NCBI GenBank assembly: GCA_012295275.1 | Contig: CM022668.1 | Coordinates: 4,007,080-4,071,079 of the forward strand | Direction of reading: 5' to 3' | DNA from: Chrysomallon squamiferum | Lineage: Eukaryota; Mollusca; Gastropoda; Neomphalida; Peltospiridae | DNA length: 64,000 nt | Shown: positions 37,107-62,520 of the stretch, in pieces | Numbering within the stretch: position 1 is the first letter of the stretch | Layout: each line of letters opens with the position of its first letter | Notes under the pieces: model-generated | What the model was told of the DNA's origin: nothing | The model's database searches: none | What the model saw: the letters and a program-made list of their open reading frames with translations, nothing else | Made by a program: the position numbers and the translations under genes

Positions 37107-37893
37107 CAGTGGTATCTTCACTTACGAGTTTAATTCGTTCCGTGACCAAGCTCGTAACTCAATTTGCTCGTATTTCAAGTCGATTTTCCCCAAATGAAAT
37201 TAATTGAAATAATATTAATCCGTTCCTGCCCCCGAAAACCACCCCAATTTTTTGTAATGTCTTTTTAAATAAGAAAAATGTATGTATAAATGACAAATAT
37301 TTTATAAAAAAATAAAATGAAAGAGAATGTAAAGAAATAAATTGGTTTTGTAAAGTGTACAGGGTTGGGGTTTCTCCATCTTTTCATGGATAGAGGTTCC
37401 CAGCTTGGAAATTATTTTAACGCCTTTGGCTGGAGTTGTAGCCTTTGTTGACTCCTTCTGAGTCAGTATGGTACATATCGTAACAGTGCTACGCTAGAAC
37501 TGCCTAGCCACGTTGACTACACGCACAGCTCGCTCATGTTTTTCTGTGATTTTATGCTTTAATTCAGTGAATATCATCCGCTTCTTCTTCTCAGCACTGT
37601 TCTTTGCACTCACTTTCTTAGGATCCATGGAAATTTGGCAAAATACTGGACAGAACGCGAGCACAACACAACAGAGATGCTTCCACGGCAAGGTAACCAC
37701 ATGAAGCTAACGTGTGAGACATGGGATGCTGGGTGGATGTTGTGTTGTTCATTGCGTCAACTAGCAGCAGCGTATCTGAAGCTCGCTCGTAACTCGGATT
37801 TTGGCTCACAACTCAAAGCAAAATATCGACCGGGAGACTGCTCGTAACTCGGAAAACTCGTAGCTGGAGCACTCGTAAGTCGAGGTACAACTG
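37107..37893 (-). mobile_element. Tigger/pogo DNA transposon, internally deleted copy
   Basis: The termini are inverted repeats: CAGTGGTATCTTCACTTACG at the left, and CAGTTGTACCTCGACTTACG at the right when reverse-complemented. These match the Tigger terminal consensus style (CAGTGGTACCTCG, then CTTACGAGT and TTAATTCGTTCC). The repeated words CTCGTAACTC near both ends are also typical. Inside, on the minus strand from 37628, is the transposase N-terminus, starting MDPKKVS, with ELKHKITEKHERAVRVVNVA (CENP-B-like helix-turn-helix), a TAG stop (37494-37496), then TICTILTQKE, TPAKGVKIISKL and SIHEKME. The DDE catalytic domain is absent. Insertion at TA is seen on the left only. Confidence 0.9.
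37496..37628 (-). pseudogene. Tigger transposase N-terminal remnant
   Basis: 44 residues of the DNA-binding N-terminus from a good Met, cut by a TAG; the same frame then continues with recognisable transposase sequence to about 37370 before homology stops. No catalytic residues remain. Confidence 0.85.
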
Positions 37894-38637
37894 CGTGTAT
37901 ATGTGTGTGTGTGTGTGTCTTTTTGCGAATGTGGTGCGTGTGTATTTTGTTTTTCTGTTTATTGTCGTTAACTGTCAGCAACTTTAGTTTCAAGAATTTT
38001 AATTTCTGTAAATTCATGGTCTTTATTTCCTGATGCTAAATTAGAAAAATTACTTTATATGCCTTTTCCGTCATATTTAAAATCTTGAATTTCAAAAACT
38101 TCTGTTCTAATTTTTTCTGTTTTTATTTGTTTTCTTTTAGTTTCTTTATACTTCTTCTTCTTCTTCTTCTTCTTCTTATTATTATTATTATTACTATTTA
38201 CAACAGAAATTTCATATGTGTGGGCTAAAATGATTACTGATTTTCTGACTATTAAGTGACTTTAGTGCGAAAATATTTATTTATTATTATTATTTTTTTT
38301 TTTTAACGAATGTTTTAGGTTTGTCTAGTCTGTTTTTAAAAATAGTAATTGCCTGACCTACATTCTTAATGAGATTACCCGAATGTATGGACTAATTCTA
38401 TGTAATCATTGTACCGATTGGTCACGTGACGTCATGCAAGTCCGGATGTGTGACCCAATAACGTCAGGTAATATAGTGAGTAGGCGTCGTTCTACTCACT
38501 TAATTATTGCTTTGCGGACTAGAATTTCATTAGTAGAGAAATCGATTTTTTTTTTTTTTATCTCTGCTTATTTCATTTTTGTAAGCTTGTAAAATTATAT
38601 ATAAGGGCATAAATAATAGCAACGATATACACTGACA

Positions 38638-38640
<3 letters not shown>
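37894..38640. other. Non-coding interval with a promoter-like cluster
   Basis: Contains (TTC)n at 38153-38178 and the CCAAT/CLEAR/CRE cluster at 38417-38434. No coding exon supported. Confidence 0.5.
38417..38434. promoter_or_regulatory. CCAAT / CLEAR E-box / CRE cluster
   Basis: ATTGG (CCAAT on the minus strand), the 10-base palindrome GTCACGTGAC (the CLEAR motif bound by TFEB/MITF-type factors) and TGACGTCA overlap within 18 bases. ATTGG and GTCACGTGAC share one G, and GTCACGTGAC and TGACGTCA share TGAC. Such packing is usual in proximal promoters, but no coding exon is visible within 1 kb on either side. Confidence 0.45.

Positions 38641-38706
<66 letters not shown>
38641..38706. repeat. 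(CT)n, left arm of a CT/GA pair
   Basis: 33 CT units; the complementary (GA)n lies 106 bp to the right. Confidence 0.95.
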
Positions 38707-38711
<5 letters not shown>

Positions 38712-38808
38712 GTGTCTTCACAAACATTTTTGTCTTCCCCAAAACCATACAAACAAAATTAACACCCCATATAACACACATATATACATACATACACATA
38801 CACACACG

Positions 38809-45105
<6,297 letters not shown>

Positions 45106-46065
45106 TCAAACGACTTCCTCCACGTCAACTTCAACGATGGATCCGGCGGTGAGAGGCTCGTTCGAGTTCTGCGACTGGATGGGCTGTTTGGGGTTTTGCG
45201 TGTAGTACCCGGCGCAGTACGTGCAATTCACGACTTCGTCAAAACAGTCGCCGAGGTCTGTAGACAGCTTGGAATACAACACGGGTCTGATAGTCTTGTC
45301 TGCGAGAGTCAGACACAGAAGAAAATCATTCACAATGTACAGTGTATCATCGATCTCCTGCTGCTTGTAAATCACGTACAAGTTCAGTATGTTAAAGGGA
45401 AGTTCACAAACTATAAAGGCTACAACGACAGAGGAGACCAAGCGAGAAATCTCTCTTTCTTTGCGAGAGTAGCTTTCCGAGAAGTACCTCTGACCCACGT
45501 AGTACGTGCCGGCGTACACCAGCATCACCAAGGCGAGAGGGACGAAGCAGGAAAACGTGCCAGTGAGCCACAGCTGCTCGTGGTAGCCGCCTTCCACCCA
45601 GAAACAGCCCGTGTCAAACTTTCCGTACATCTGAATGACCGGAACCGTGGCGAGCGGCGCGATCACCCACAGCACACAGCTGCACACGAAGGCGTGTCTG
45701 CCCGTAGGGGCGCGGTAGCCGCGGTTTGTCAGCATGATCCCTCTTAGAACAGCGAGGATGACGAGGTGGTATGGGCCGACGTACGACGTCGAATCAATGA
45801 TATAACGACTTGCCTTGCACCACGCCACGTTGATGACATGTCCTTTCGAGACGAACTCGATGATGTGGTAGGGGACTGCGATGGTGAGGTGCAGCATGTC
45901 GGCAGCAGCCAGTCCGCCAGCGCACACGTAGACGTCTGTACGCAGTTTGGGATACTTGATGAGTGCTCGCAGCATCATGGAGTTGGCGAGGATTCCCACC
46001 ACTCCAGTAAGACTCATCAGAATTACCACCATCAGCGTCTCCTGGTTCGGCAGGCCAAGGTCCAT
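45106..46065 (-). CDS. Class A GPCR 5, divergent (no DRY)
   Basis: A seven-helix receptor of 319 residues from this ATG. TM1 has LAN (N28), TM2 LAAAD (D56), C83 at 3.25, W133 in TM4 (VLWVIAP), C154 in ECL2, P176 in TM5, CELPFN in TM6 (P223), and RPVLY (260-264) for NPxxY. At the end of TM3, DRY is replaced by LRG (107-109). The tail has a CTYC cluster (possible palmitoylation) and ends in EEVV, a possible PDZ ligand. Only 11 residues precede TM1, and in-frame codons continue upstream (DITLAEDYPIYEDEVPV) to an acceptor-like CTAAG at 46116, so the true protein may start in an earlier exon. It is not close to GPCR 1-4. The coding region is far more GC-rich than its surroundings. Ligand unknown. 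Confidence 0.88.
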   Translation of the reverse strand: MDLGLPNQETLMVVILMSLTGVVGILANSMMLRALIKYPKLRTDVYVCAGGLAAADMLHLTIAVPYHIIEFVSKGHVINVAWCKASRYIIDSTSYVGPYHLVILAVLRGIMLTNRGYRAPTGRHAFVCSCVLWVIAPLATVPVIQMYGKFDTGCFWVEGGYHEQLWLTGTFSCFVPLALVMLVYAGTYYVGQRYFSESYSRKEREISRLVSSVVVAFIVCELPFNILNLYVIYKQQEIDDTLYIVNDFLLCLTLADKTIRPVLYSKLSTDLGDCFDEVVNCTYCAGYYTQNPKQPIQSQNSNEPLTAGSIVEVDVEEVV

Positions 46066-46158
46066 GACGGGAACCTCGTCCTCGTAGATGGGGTAGTCCT
46101 CCGCCAGGGTGATGTCTTAGTCAGCTGTAACACCAAGTCGGTACTAATTTGTATGTGA

Positions 46159-46166
46159 TGACGTCA
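46159..46166. promoter_or_regulatory. Palindromic CRE upstream of GPCR 5
   Basis: TGACGTCA 94 bp upstream of the GPCR 5 ATG. If the acceptors at 46116 or 46126 are used, the site would be intronic instead of promoter-proximal. Confidence 0.35.
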
Positions 46167-46274
46167 ACAGGCTGCAGTGAAGTCTCGTGACATCCCGCTC
46201 CATGCGGATAAGTGACCCTGAAAAATAACAAAAACGTTAATAAGAAATGTGTACATGCATAAATACACAGTTCT

Positions 46275-46279
<5 letters not shown>

Positions 46280-46347
<68 letters not shown>
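46280..46347. repeat. (GA)n microsatellite
   Basis: About 34 units upstream (minus sense) of GPCR 5. Confidence 0.95.
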
Positions 46348-54873
<8,526 letters not shown>

Positions 54874-54880
54874 TATAAAA
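54874..54880 (+). promoter_or_regulatory. TATA box candidate
   Basis: GGTTATAAAAGGCCGG is a strong TATA element with GC flanks, about 30 bp before a GAGTGAGTTGAG start-like region, in front of the H1-like fragment. Confidence 0.35.
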
Positions 54881-54978
54881 GGCCGGTTCTTTGTGAGAGT
54901 GAGTTGAGACTGTTTTGACGTACATTCTGTTCATGTTTGACAGTCACAGTGTATGTATATTAATCCTGTTTATGCTAC

Positions 54979-55103
54979 CGTGGCGCACGAGACGTGAGCC
55001 GGCGTTTAGCCTCGCCGCTCGTACCGTTCATCAGCTGATCGCAGCTGGGAAAGTATTGCAGCGTAAAGGTCGCGGAACCAAACGAAACAGCTTTCATTTA
55101 TAA
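54979..55103 (+). pseudogene. Possible linker-histone-like winged-helix fragment
   Basis: A GC-rich patch encoding SLAARTVHQLIAAG, then KVLQRKGRGTKRNSFHL and a stop. The pattern G-K-(V/L)-(L/V)-Q-x-K-G-x-G-x-x-x-x-F resembles the last strand pair of the histone H1 globular domain. The preceding helices are not recognisable, the match is one residue longer than usual, and a histone 3' stem-loop is not seen downstream. It may be a relic or coincidence. Confidence 0.25.
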
Positions 55104-55546
55104 CTTGCATTCTGCTAAAACTGCATTAAAAACAGAAAAATAAAAGAAGTACTTACTGTCAAAAGCGGATAACTGCGTTACCCTCCTCAAGACGTTACAG
55201 AACACATACAGCACACTTAAACGTATATTCCGTTGCACCCATGGCTGACCTATTTTCGTCCTTCACCGATATGCGTGTTGACCTGAAAAGCTTTAGTTTG
55301 TAAATTTCGGTGATTTTCCAGCGAGTGCAAGCAAGCCGTACTGATTACTTATTGTTATATTTAATACGAGACTTCAAGTGTGTCTTTTTTTAACTGCTCT
55401 AAAATTAAACCATTGTATTGATTTAGTGTTGATATATTTATAACTACGTTGTTTGATCTAAGTACAGAAACTCGATACTTCGGCTGTTCTGTAATTACAT
55501 CGATACAGTATTCAGCAAAACAGTAACAAAACAAAATCTGTCTAGG

Positions 55547-55600
<54 letters not shown>

Positions 55601-56888
55601 GAGGAGGAAGAAGAAGAATCAATTTCCTGTGTATACAGAACTAGACAACAAGTTTATGTTTGACAATCACAGCAAAACATAACAAATTCGAGTACATTCA
55701 TGAAAAATAAGATTATAAGACAAATGCATATATTCAATAAATTAAAACTCTTTACAACTGTTTGTCAAGACAACATACACGTCTTGTAACGATTGCGACT
55801 TTGGGGTGGGGGCGGGGCATACCAGCGATGTTGAATGCTAGGAGTGTCCGCAGTCGCCCTCCCCCTTAAAAATGATTAAATTTCGACAAGGTAAACATGA
55901 TTTTAATGGTTTTTGGACATTAAAACAATATTTTATTGTGATAAAAGTTGTTGCTATTTTATATAAATTAAAATCAACGTAAAGTATAGAACGTATGAAG
56001 GTTAATTATCAATAACTAGCATATTATAGCAGGTATATTAATCATGTAGGTCTATATACAAATCTATTATTAATATATACTACAAAACTGATCTGAACCG
56101 GACCATTTTGCAATAAAAATAAAAATGTGTAAAGTGGCAGAATGCTTTAGACGGCGATGTCAGCAGGTCAAGTAGCGGTCATCTTTGTCCGAACATCACA
56201 GAGTGCACAGAAATACGTTAATAAGTTTCTATACATACATAAATCTTCTCTTTTTTTTTATGTTCTTTCTTGTGTATATAAGTGTGTGCATTGTTCTATA
56301 TATTCATATGTATGTGTGTTTCTATGTATATACGTATGTATATATTTATGTATGTATCTATGTATATCTGCGAGTTTATGTGTATTGTGTATGTATGTAT
56401 GTATGTATGTATGTATGTATGTTTGTTTGTATGTATGTATGTTTGTATGTATGTATGTTTGTATGTATGTATGCATGTGTGTTTGTGCGCAGTATAAATT
56501 AGTTAGTCATCCGTGTCGAAAGAAAAAACAGAAACTGGTGACTCAGTCTTTTCAACTCATTTGTTTAATTAGGTAAATTTGTCAATAATATATGAACGTT
56601 ATTACATTAGATTATTATTATTATTATTACAAAGTAAAAATAGAAAAATAAAAATCGCAGATATTAACTAATGTTATTGCAAATTCAAATTATTTATAAC
56701 GATTGCCATAATTAACAAATAACAAATAACAAATAACTAAAATAAAAGTAACAACAATAATGACAATAACATCTACAACAGCAATAATACTAATAAATTA
56801 ATAAGAACAAAATACTACTACTAATAAAATAATAATAATAACAACAGCAACAACAACAATGACAACAACAACAACAACAACAGTAATC

Positions 56889-56931
<43 letters not shown>

Positions 56932-57211
56932 TAATAATAATAATAATAAATTAATAATAATAAATTCATTTTGTTTTCATTAAGTACTTGTTTTGACGTT
57001 TAAATTAAACACATAATAAAAATATTAATTATTAACTGTTTTACGGAATGTATTGTGATATTATTTTTAGCCAGATGCTACGGAAGTGCCAGATATTTGT
57101 TGTTGCTAAGTAACAATATGTCGTAATTTATTCAATATTTCCAAAGGTAAAGCTATGGAATTAAGATCAATATTTTTCAAGTTAAAATAATGTATTGTAA
57201 AAAAATAATAC

Positions 57212-57265
<54 letters not shown>

Positions 57266-57800
57266 AATTATTTACAATTTCGAAATACACTGATTATGCG
57301 TGTATCATGAACTGAACGGGTTGATTATTATGACGTAATAAAGCTTTGACGTAAATACAAACACTCTTGGATAAAGTTCGCATTCTGCTAAAGTATGTGA
57401 TTTTATTCTGTGAGTTTTTTCAGTGATGGATATACTATGTGCAGATTTACTCTTTTCGTAGTGGATTTGTTATTTTAGGTGAATATTTAGTGTTTTCGTC
57501 GTATTGGATTTATTGTTTTGAAATGGATTACTTATTCTGTCTGAGGAAAGGTGGGGGTAAGTAGCGATATTAATTTTGATTTATTTTTTTACTGTGTTTT
57601 GTGACTGATATTAGTTTTGGAGTCAGATCAAATTATCTGCGTCTAGAAATGCGGATAAAGCAGCAAAGATTCGACTTCACGTTGTTTAGTTCTATACTGA
57701 TGTTTTAACACACGTAGACTGCCGCTACCCGACATTAACCACAATAAAACTTGTCTGTTTCAATAACACTGAGAATGAATTGTGTTAGCAATGTCTGAAC
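55104..57800. other. Non-coding interval
   Basis: (AAT)n at 55550-55600, TATG-rich repeats at 56290-56480, AAT/AAC runs at 56820-56960 and (AAT)n at 57211-57260. A strong donor word GTAAGTAC on the minus strand near 55150-55157 could end a 5' exon, but nothing else supports one. Confidence 0.5.
56385..56476. repeat. (TATG)n microsatellite
   Basis: TATG units with TTTG variants. Confidence 0.9.
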
Positions 57801-57819
57801 TACATCGATTTTCTGTGTT

Positions 57820-58440
57820 ATGCACACATACACACATACACACATACATACATACATATATACATACATACACATAAACATATATACATGCACACAAACA
57901 TACATACTACATACATACATACACACATACATGCACACATACATACATATATACATGCACACAAACATACATACTACATACATACATACATACATACATA
58001 CACATAGACACACATACATGCACACATACATACACAGACACATACATGCACATATACATACATACATACAAACATACTCACATCCATACATACATACAAA
58101 CATACATCCATCCATACATACATATATACATACATAATAATTAACAAACACACATAATTAACAAACTATATATACATACAAACACATACACACTTACATA
58201 CACACTTACATACGAACATACACACACACATAATTACATATATACATCCACACAAACATACATACTACATATATATATACATACATATATATACACACTC
58301 ACATCCCATACATACATATATATACATACATAGTAATACAAACACATATAGAGACACATACACACATACACATATACATACATACACAAACACACACATA
58401 CACAAACACACACACTCACATACATACATACATCTATGCA
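57820..58440. repeat. (CATA)n/(CACA)n minisatellite
   Basis: About 600 bp of CATACATA, CACACATA and CAAACATA words with a short non-repeat gap near 58140-58170. Longer similar blocks recur (ACACAAACATACATACTACA at 57890-57909, 57959-57978 and 58252-58271). Confidence 0.9.
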
Positions 58441-58637
58441 TATATATATACAGATACATTATACACAAAGTGAATCTATATACATCTTTCTTTCTCTGTT
58501 GAATACACACATACATTTGCACATGTATGTAGGATTCATATATTATGTGTTTGTGTGTGTGAAAAACTTGTAATTCCTGTCATGAATGTGTTATACTATA
58601 TTTTAATTGTTTTTTTTTTAAATTTCATTTTATTTCA

Positions 58638-58694
<57 letters not shown>
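58638..58694. repeat. (ATT)n microsatellite
   Basis: About 18 units. Confidence 0.95.
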
Positions 58695-58695
<1 letters not shown>

Positions 58696-58805
58696 GTATT
58701 ATTGTTTGCAATAATATGTGACTGTAATATCCCCTTCATGTTTGTAATAAATAAAATAAAATAAAATAAAATTGAAGTTTTAACGATAGATATATTCCGA
58801 TAGAC

Positions 58806-58877
<72 letters not shown>
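58806..58877. repeat. (GA)n microsatellite
   Basis: About 36 units, followed by GATA, TA and imperfect GAGA tracts to 59085. Confidence 0.95.
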
Positions 58878-58881
<4 letters not shown>

Positions 58882-60186
58882 GATCTATATAGATAGAAAG
58901 CGCGACTTAGAGCGATATATATATATATATAGCAAAGAGCGAGCGAAATAGATAGATACATACATACAAACATAGACTGACAGACAGACATATAGACAGA
59001 TAGATACAGCAAGAAAGAGAGAGAGATCGTTGGCGAGTGAGAGAAAAAGACAAGGAAAGAGAGAGAGAGAGAGACGGAGAGAGAATTAATGTGAATAGTG
59101 CACGTGTAATTAACATCTCTTCATTTCACAGATGATTCTGTTTTAATTTACTATATTTATCTGATTGATCAAGACCCTTTTGTCTGCAAGAAGATCAAAA
59201 ACTTAACTAATGTAGTCTGTATTCAAAGTCACGTAAAACATACAAAAGATATCGATCTGAGGTAGATAATCCGAGATTTGTTTTGTTATATGTTAGGATA
59301 CGACTGATTCAGTGCTTGTTGTTTAGCAGCATCTGATACACTTTGTAATGAATTTATTGTCTTCTGTCAGTCGGAAATATTTTTCACCTGTTATAAACTC
59401 ACAGAGAAATTCCACAACAAGACAGTGCGTCCCATAAACGTGTCATTTTGTATTCCATTCAGTTGGAAATGAGATTCGTGTGTTATATAGTTATTTATCA
59501 TTTTAGTGCTTTCATTGTCACGGTCACACTTTTGTGGTTTCTGTATAAAGTAGGAATACAGAGAGGTATATTTTATGTGTTAAGTTTTGGATCTTAGGAT
59601 CTTAATTCCCGTACAAATTCAACAGCTGCAAAACACATTTAAATAAATGAATCTTTTAGTGTTTGTGTAGAATCATCCTAGTTGCTTTTTCAGTGAGAAA
59701 GGTAGAATCATGCTGGGACTTAGAACAAGGGAATTACTGACCAAAAGAGATGATGGAGACATGGAGGTTAGAAAACAACGTATTTTCATTGAATGTATTT
59801 TGCTGATTAAGTCGGATTATACGTAGATTCTTTATATTCTTTGTCTAACAAATTATGTATCAAATCTATAATAATAAAACAAACGAAATTTTATTAATTT
59901 TGTTAAAATTTATTTTAACACAGTAACAATGGAAAAGTTATGAGTTAAAAATGTTATAATCTACAAATATAAATATCTATCCATTCATCTATCCATCCGT
60001 TCGTCCATCAGTCGATCTATCCTATCATCCAGTGCACACATCGAGACAAACATACGCAAGCTTCTACATGTCAAGGAAATCTGAACTGTATATTTTTAAA
60101 ATAATCTTTCTGTATTGTTATTACAAGTAATAAATATAATGTTTTAGCTTCGTTTTCATTTCAAAATTAATTCTTTATGACACCAA

Positions 60187-60266
<80 letters not shown>

Positions 60267-60273
60267 TGTATGT
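60187..60273. repeat. (ACAT)n-(TA)n-(TATG)n palindrome
   Basis: The left arm of ACAT units is the reverse complement of the right arm of TATG units, joined by a TA run, so the whole 87 bp can fold into one long hairpin. Confidence 0.9.
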
Positions 60274-60375
60274 AGATATGTGTGTGTGTGTGTTTGTGTG
60301 TATGTGTCTGTAGCTAAATATATTTATTGATCTTTGCATGTATGTCGGTCTGTTTTTATGTATGTATGTAAGCAG

Positions 60376-60548
60376 GTACAAATACACACACATATATAGA
60401 CACACACATATAGACACACACACAAACAGACACACACACACAAACACACACACATATATAGACACACACACACATATAGACACACACACACAAACACACA
60501 CACATATATAGACACACACACATATAGACACACACACACACAAACACA
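60376..60548. repeat. CACACA/TATAGACA minisatellite
   Basis: Repeats of ACACACACATATATAGACAC- and CACACACAAACA-type blocks, larger units of roughly 45-65 bases. Confidence 0.9.
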
Positions 60549-61050
60549 CAGACTAAATTTCAATATTAATGTAAGTTTAAACAGAAAAACACGTGTTGTA
60601 ACTCGCTAAACAAATTTGTGTTTGCTGGCTGAACTTTGTGGTAACGCGCTGACCTGGGATGAGACTGGTCACGTGATGATTTCATGTACACTTCAATAAT
60701 TTCTCTTTTATCATATACTTGTGATCTGTGGAAAACTTTGTATAAAACATCGTTTGCTGTTCCTTGCTAAAATGTACTCTTCTGTGACTCATCAATAAAT
60801 AAAAATCACAAGTTTGACATTAAAAACAGTTAATTAAAAAATATATATAGTGGTGTATTATCAAATATTAAATATTAAAAGTAATACTTTTGGAAAGAAG
60901 AATAATTTAAAAACGTTTCCCAAATATACTGAATCTGCATTCATCCTACTACCATAAGCTGAATTTTAATAAATATTTAAATATTTGTCTGGGTAGAAGG
61001 TAACAAAACAATTATCACATTTCATCTCTTTGTATGAGCCACATGAATAA

Positions 61051-62202
61051 TTAAATATTTGTTATATCTGTATTGTTCCTCTCTGTTGATCGGTTTTGTG
61101 GTAGAAGTTTCTGGTCCATCTGAAACGTCTGATACGGCTGCCTGTTTGAATCGCAGTCATCGCTTCCTAAACATGCTACTCCGGGTCCGAACGCCAACCG
61201 ACACAAAATAGACCTGAATTTTTTGCACGTAAAACAGTAAATAAAGAGGTTACAGGCATTGTGCGACAGTCCTATCTCTTTTATAACCGTCCTGGCAAAC
61301 TGGTACGAGAAAAACGTCTTCCACGTTGGGTTATCTCCCATATCTTCTAAAGGCATCGGCGGTCCGAGCAGAAACTGCGTCTGCATCGCGAACATGAGCG
61401 TGACGGGCAGCGTGGTGAGAATGAGATAGAAGGAAACCCACAGCAACGTCACCGTCGTCGAGATGTAACGTTTGTGGGTGTTTAAAGCTGAAGAATCTCC
61501 CATCTTCAGCTGACCGGCGTGTTTTATTTTATGCAGAACACAGAGGTTGAGAACGAGAACGATGAGAGGAACAAGACCAAACATGATTATTTCTGAGCCC
61601 CAGTTCCAGATGGAGTACAGCGACCTCTCTCGCTGGAACACGAGACTGGGGCGGACCTGGCAGCCATGGTATCCGACGTCCCAGAAATAACCTTGAGGGA
61701 GCGCAATGAGAAAGGAGAAAACGATGATGAAAACTATCACACGTTTTGAGCGGGAAGTCTTGCTGAATCGCTCTGACTTAAATGGGTAGCAGATTGATAA
61801 GAAGCGTTCAAATGTGAATCCGAAAACGAGCAGAACACAAATGTAGCCTGCAGCCATGTTGAGAATGTTCCAGATTTGACACCACCCTTGGAGGTCAAGG
61901 GAGGGGATTCGCCATGGGTACTCGAGTTCATAGAAAACCTGTAGAGTGAGAAACACCAAGTCAGCTACAGCCAGAGATGCGAGGTAATACGCAGCCGTAT
62001 TAGACATGCGCAGTTTAGCGTTCAGCCACACAGCGACGGAAGTGACGTTTCCTATAAGGCCAATGACGAACCACACAGGGGTGATAGATTTGTTTAAGGC
62101 CAATGCCAAAGGAATGTGGTATTCCAGAATGAAGATTAAATCTTCCCAGCTCGTGACATTTATTACTGGTGATGACGTCATGTTCCTTTGTTTGGCTTCC
62201 AT
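61051..62202 (-). CDS. Class A peptide-type GPCR 6
   Basis: A receptor of 383 residues from the ATG at 62200-62202; the frame extends 18 bases further only through a TTG. N7 and N15 are N-glycosylation sites. Landmarks: N52 (1.50), D81 (2.50), C108 and C181, ERF (132-134), P212 in TM5, TTLP in TM6 (P266), and NLFIY (318-322) instead of NPxxY. Cysteines after helix 8 (334, 344, 350) may be acylated. The motif FTFERFLSICYPF is typical of FMRFamide/TRH-receptor-like proteins of spiralians. It is a different branch from GPCR 1-4. The coding exon starts at 62230 after acceptor TTTTTCAG, so a 5' exon is expected to the right. Coding GC content is higher than its flanks. Ligand unknown. Confidence 0.93.
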   Translation of the reverse strand: MEAKQRNMTSSPVINVTSWEDLIFILEYHIPLALALNKSITPVWFVIGLIGNVTSVAVWLNAKLRMSNTAAYYLASLAVADLVFLTLQVFYELEYPWRIPSLDLQGWCQIWNILNMAAGYICVLLVFGFTFERFLSICYPFKSERFSKTSRSKRVIVFIIVFSFLIALPQGYFWDVGYHGCQVRPSLVFQRERSLYSIWNWGSEIIMFGLVPLIVLVLNLCVLHKIKHAGQLKMGDSSALNTHKRYISTTVTLLWVSFYLILTTLPVTLMFAMQTQFLLGPPMPLEDMGDNPTWKTFFSYQFARTVIKEIGLSHNACNLFIYCFTCKKFRSILCRLAFGPGVACLGSDDCDSNRQPYQTFQMDQKLLPQNRSTERNNTDITNI

Positions 62203-62463
62203 TGGAATTAACACTGGCAATATTTACCATCTGAAAAACAAAATGAAAGTTAATAAGAAGAAATACGTTTAGAATTTACAACAGCAGGAAGAATAAACAG
62301 CTAGAGAAAATGATGACGACGATGATGATTAAATAACATCATGAAGTAATAAAAATTAAATAAGTTTTGGATGAAAACTGCAATAAGAATAAAATAGATC
62401 AACAGTGATGATATTAAATTGAGCAAAACGAACAGTTGCGGATATACAAAAGACTAATGATAA

Positions 62464-62511
62464 CCAATATGGCGGATGTAGATTCGCGAAAATCTCTGTG
62501 CAGTTACGTCA
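62464..62511 (-). promoter_or_regulatory. Candidate promoter of GPCR 6
   Basis: Read on the minus strand: TGACGTAA (62504-62511), TTCGCGAA (62483-62490) and CCGCCATATTGG (62464-62475). The last fits the YY1 start-site motif CCGCCATnTTG in the sense orientation of the gene, about 235 bp before the coding exon. Confidence 0.4.
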
Positions 62512-62520
62512 TGAATATAT

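Larger units (their letters stand above)
59086..61050. other. Non-coding interval with repeats
   Basis: Unique AT-rich DNA from 59086 to 60180 with no recognised gene; then the CATA/TATG palindrome (60187-60273) and a CACACA/TATAGACA minisatellite (60376-60548). The GPCR 6 3' UTR should lie at the right end. Confidence 0.5.

Noticed and set aside
45196-46158. Plus-strand frames of 183 and 130 codons
   Set aside because: Shadows of the GC-rich GPCR 5 gene on the opposite strand; no domain, no splice context.
55150-55330. Possible minus-strand 5' exon ending at a GTAAGTAC donor
   Set aside because: Only a donor word supports it; no coding partner exon found.
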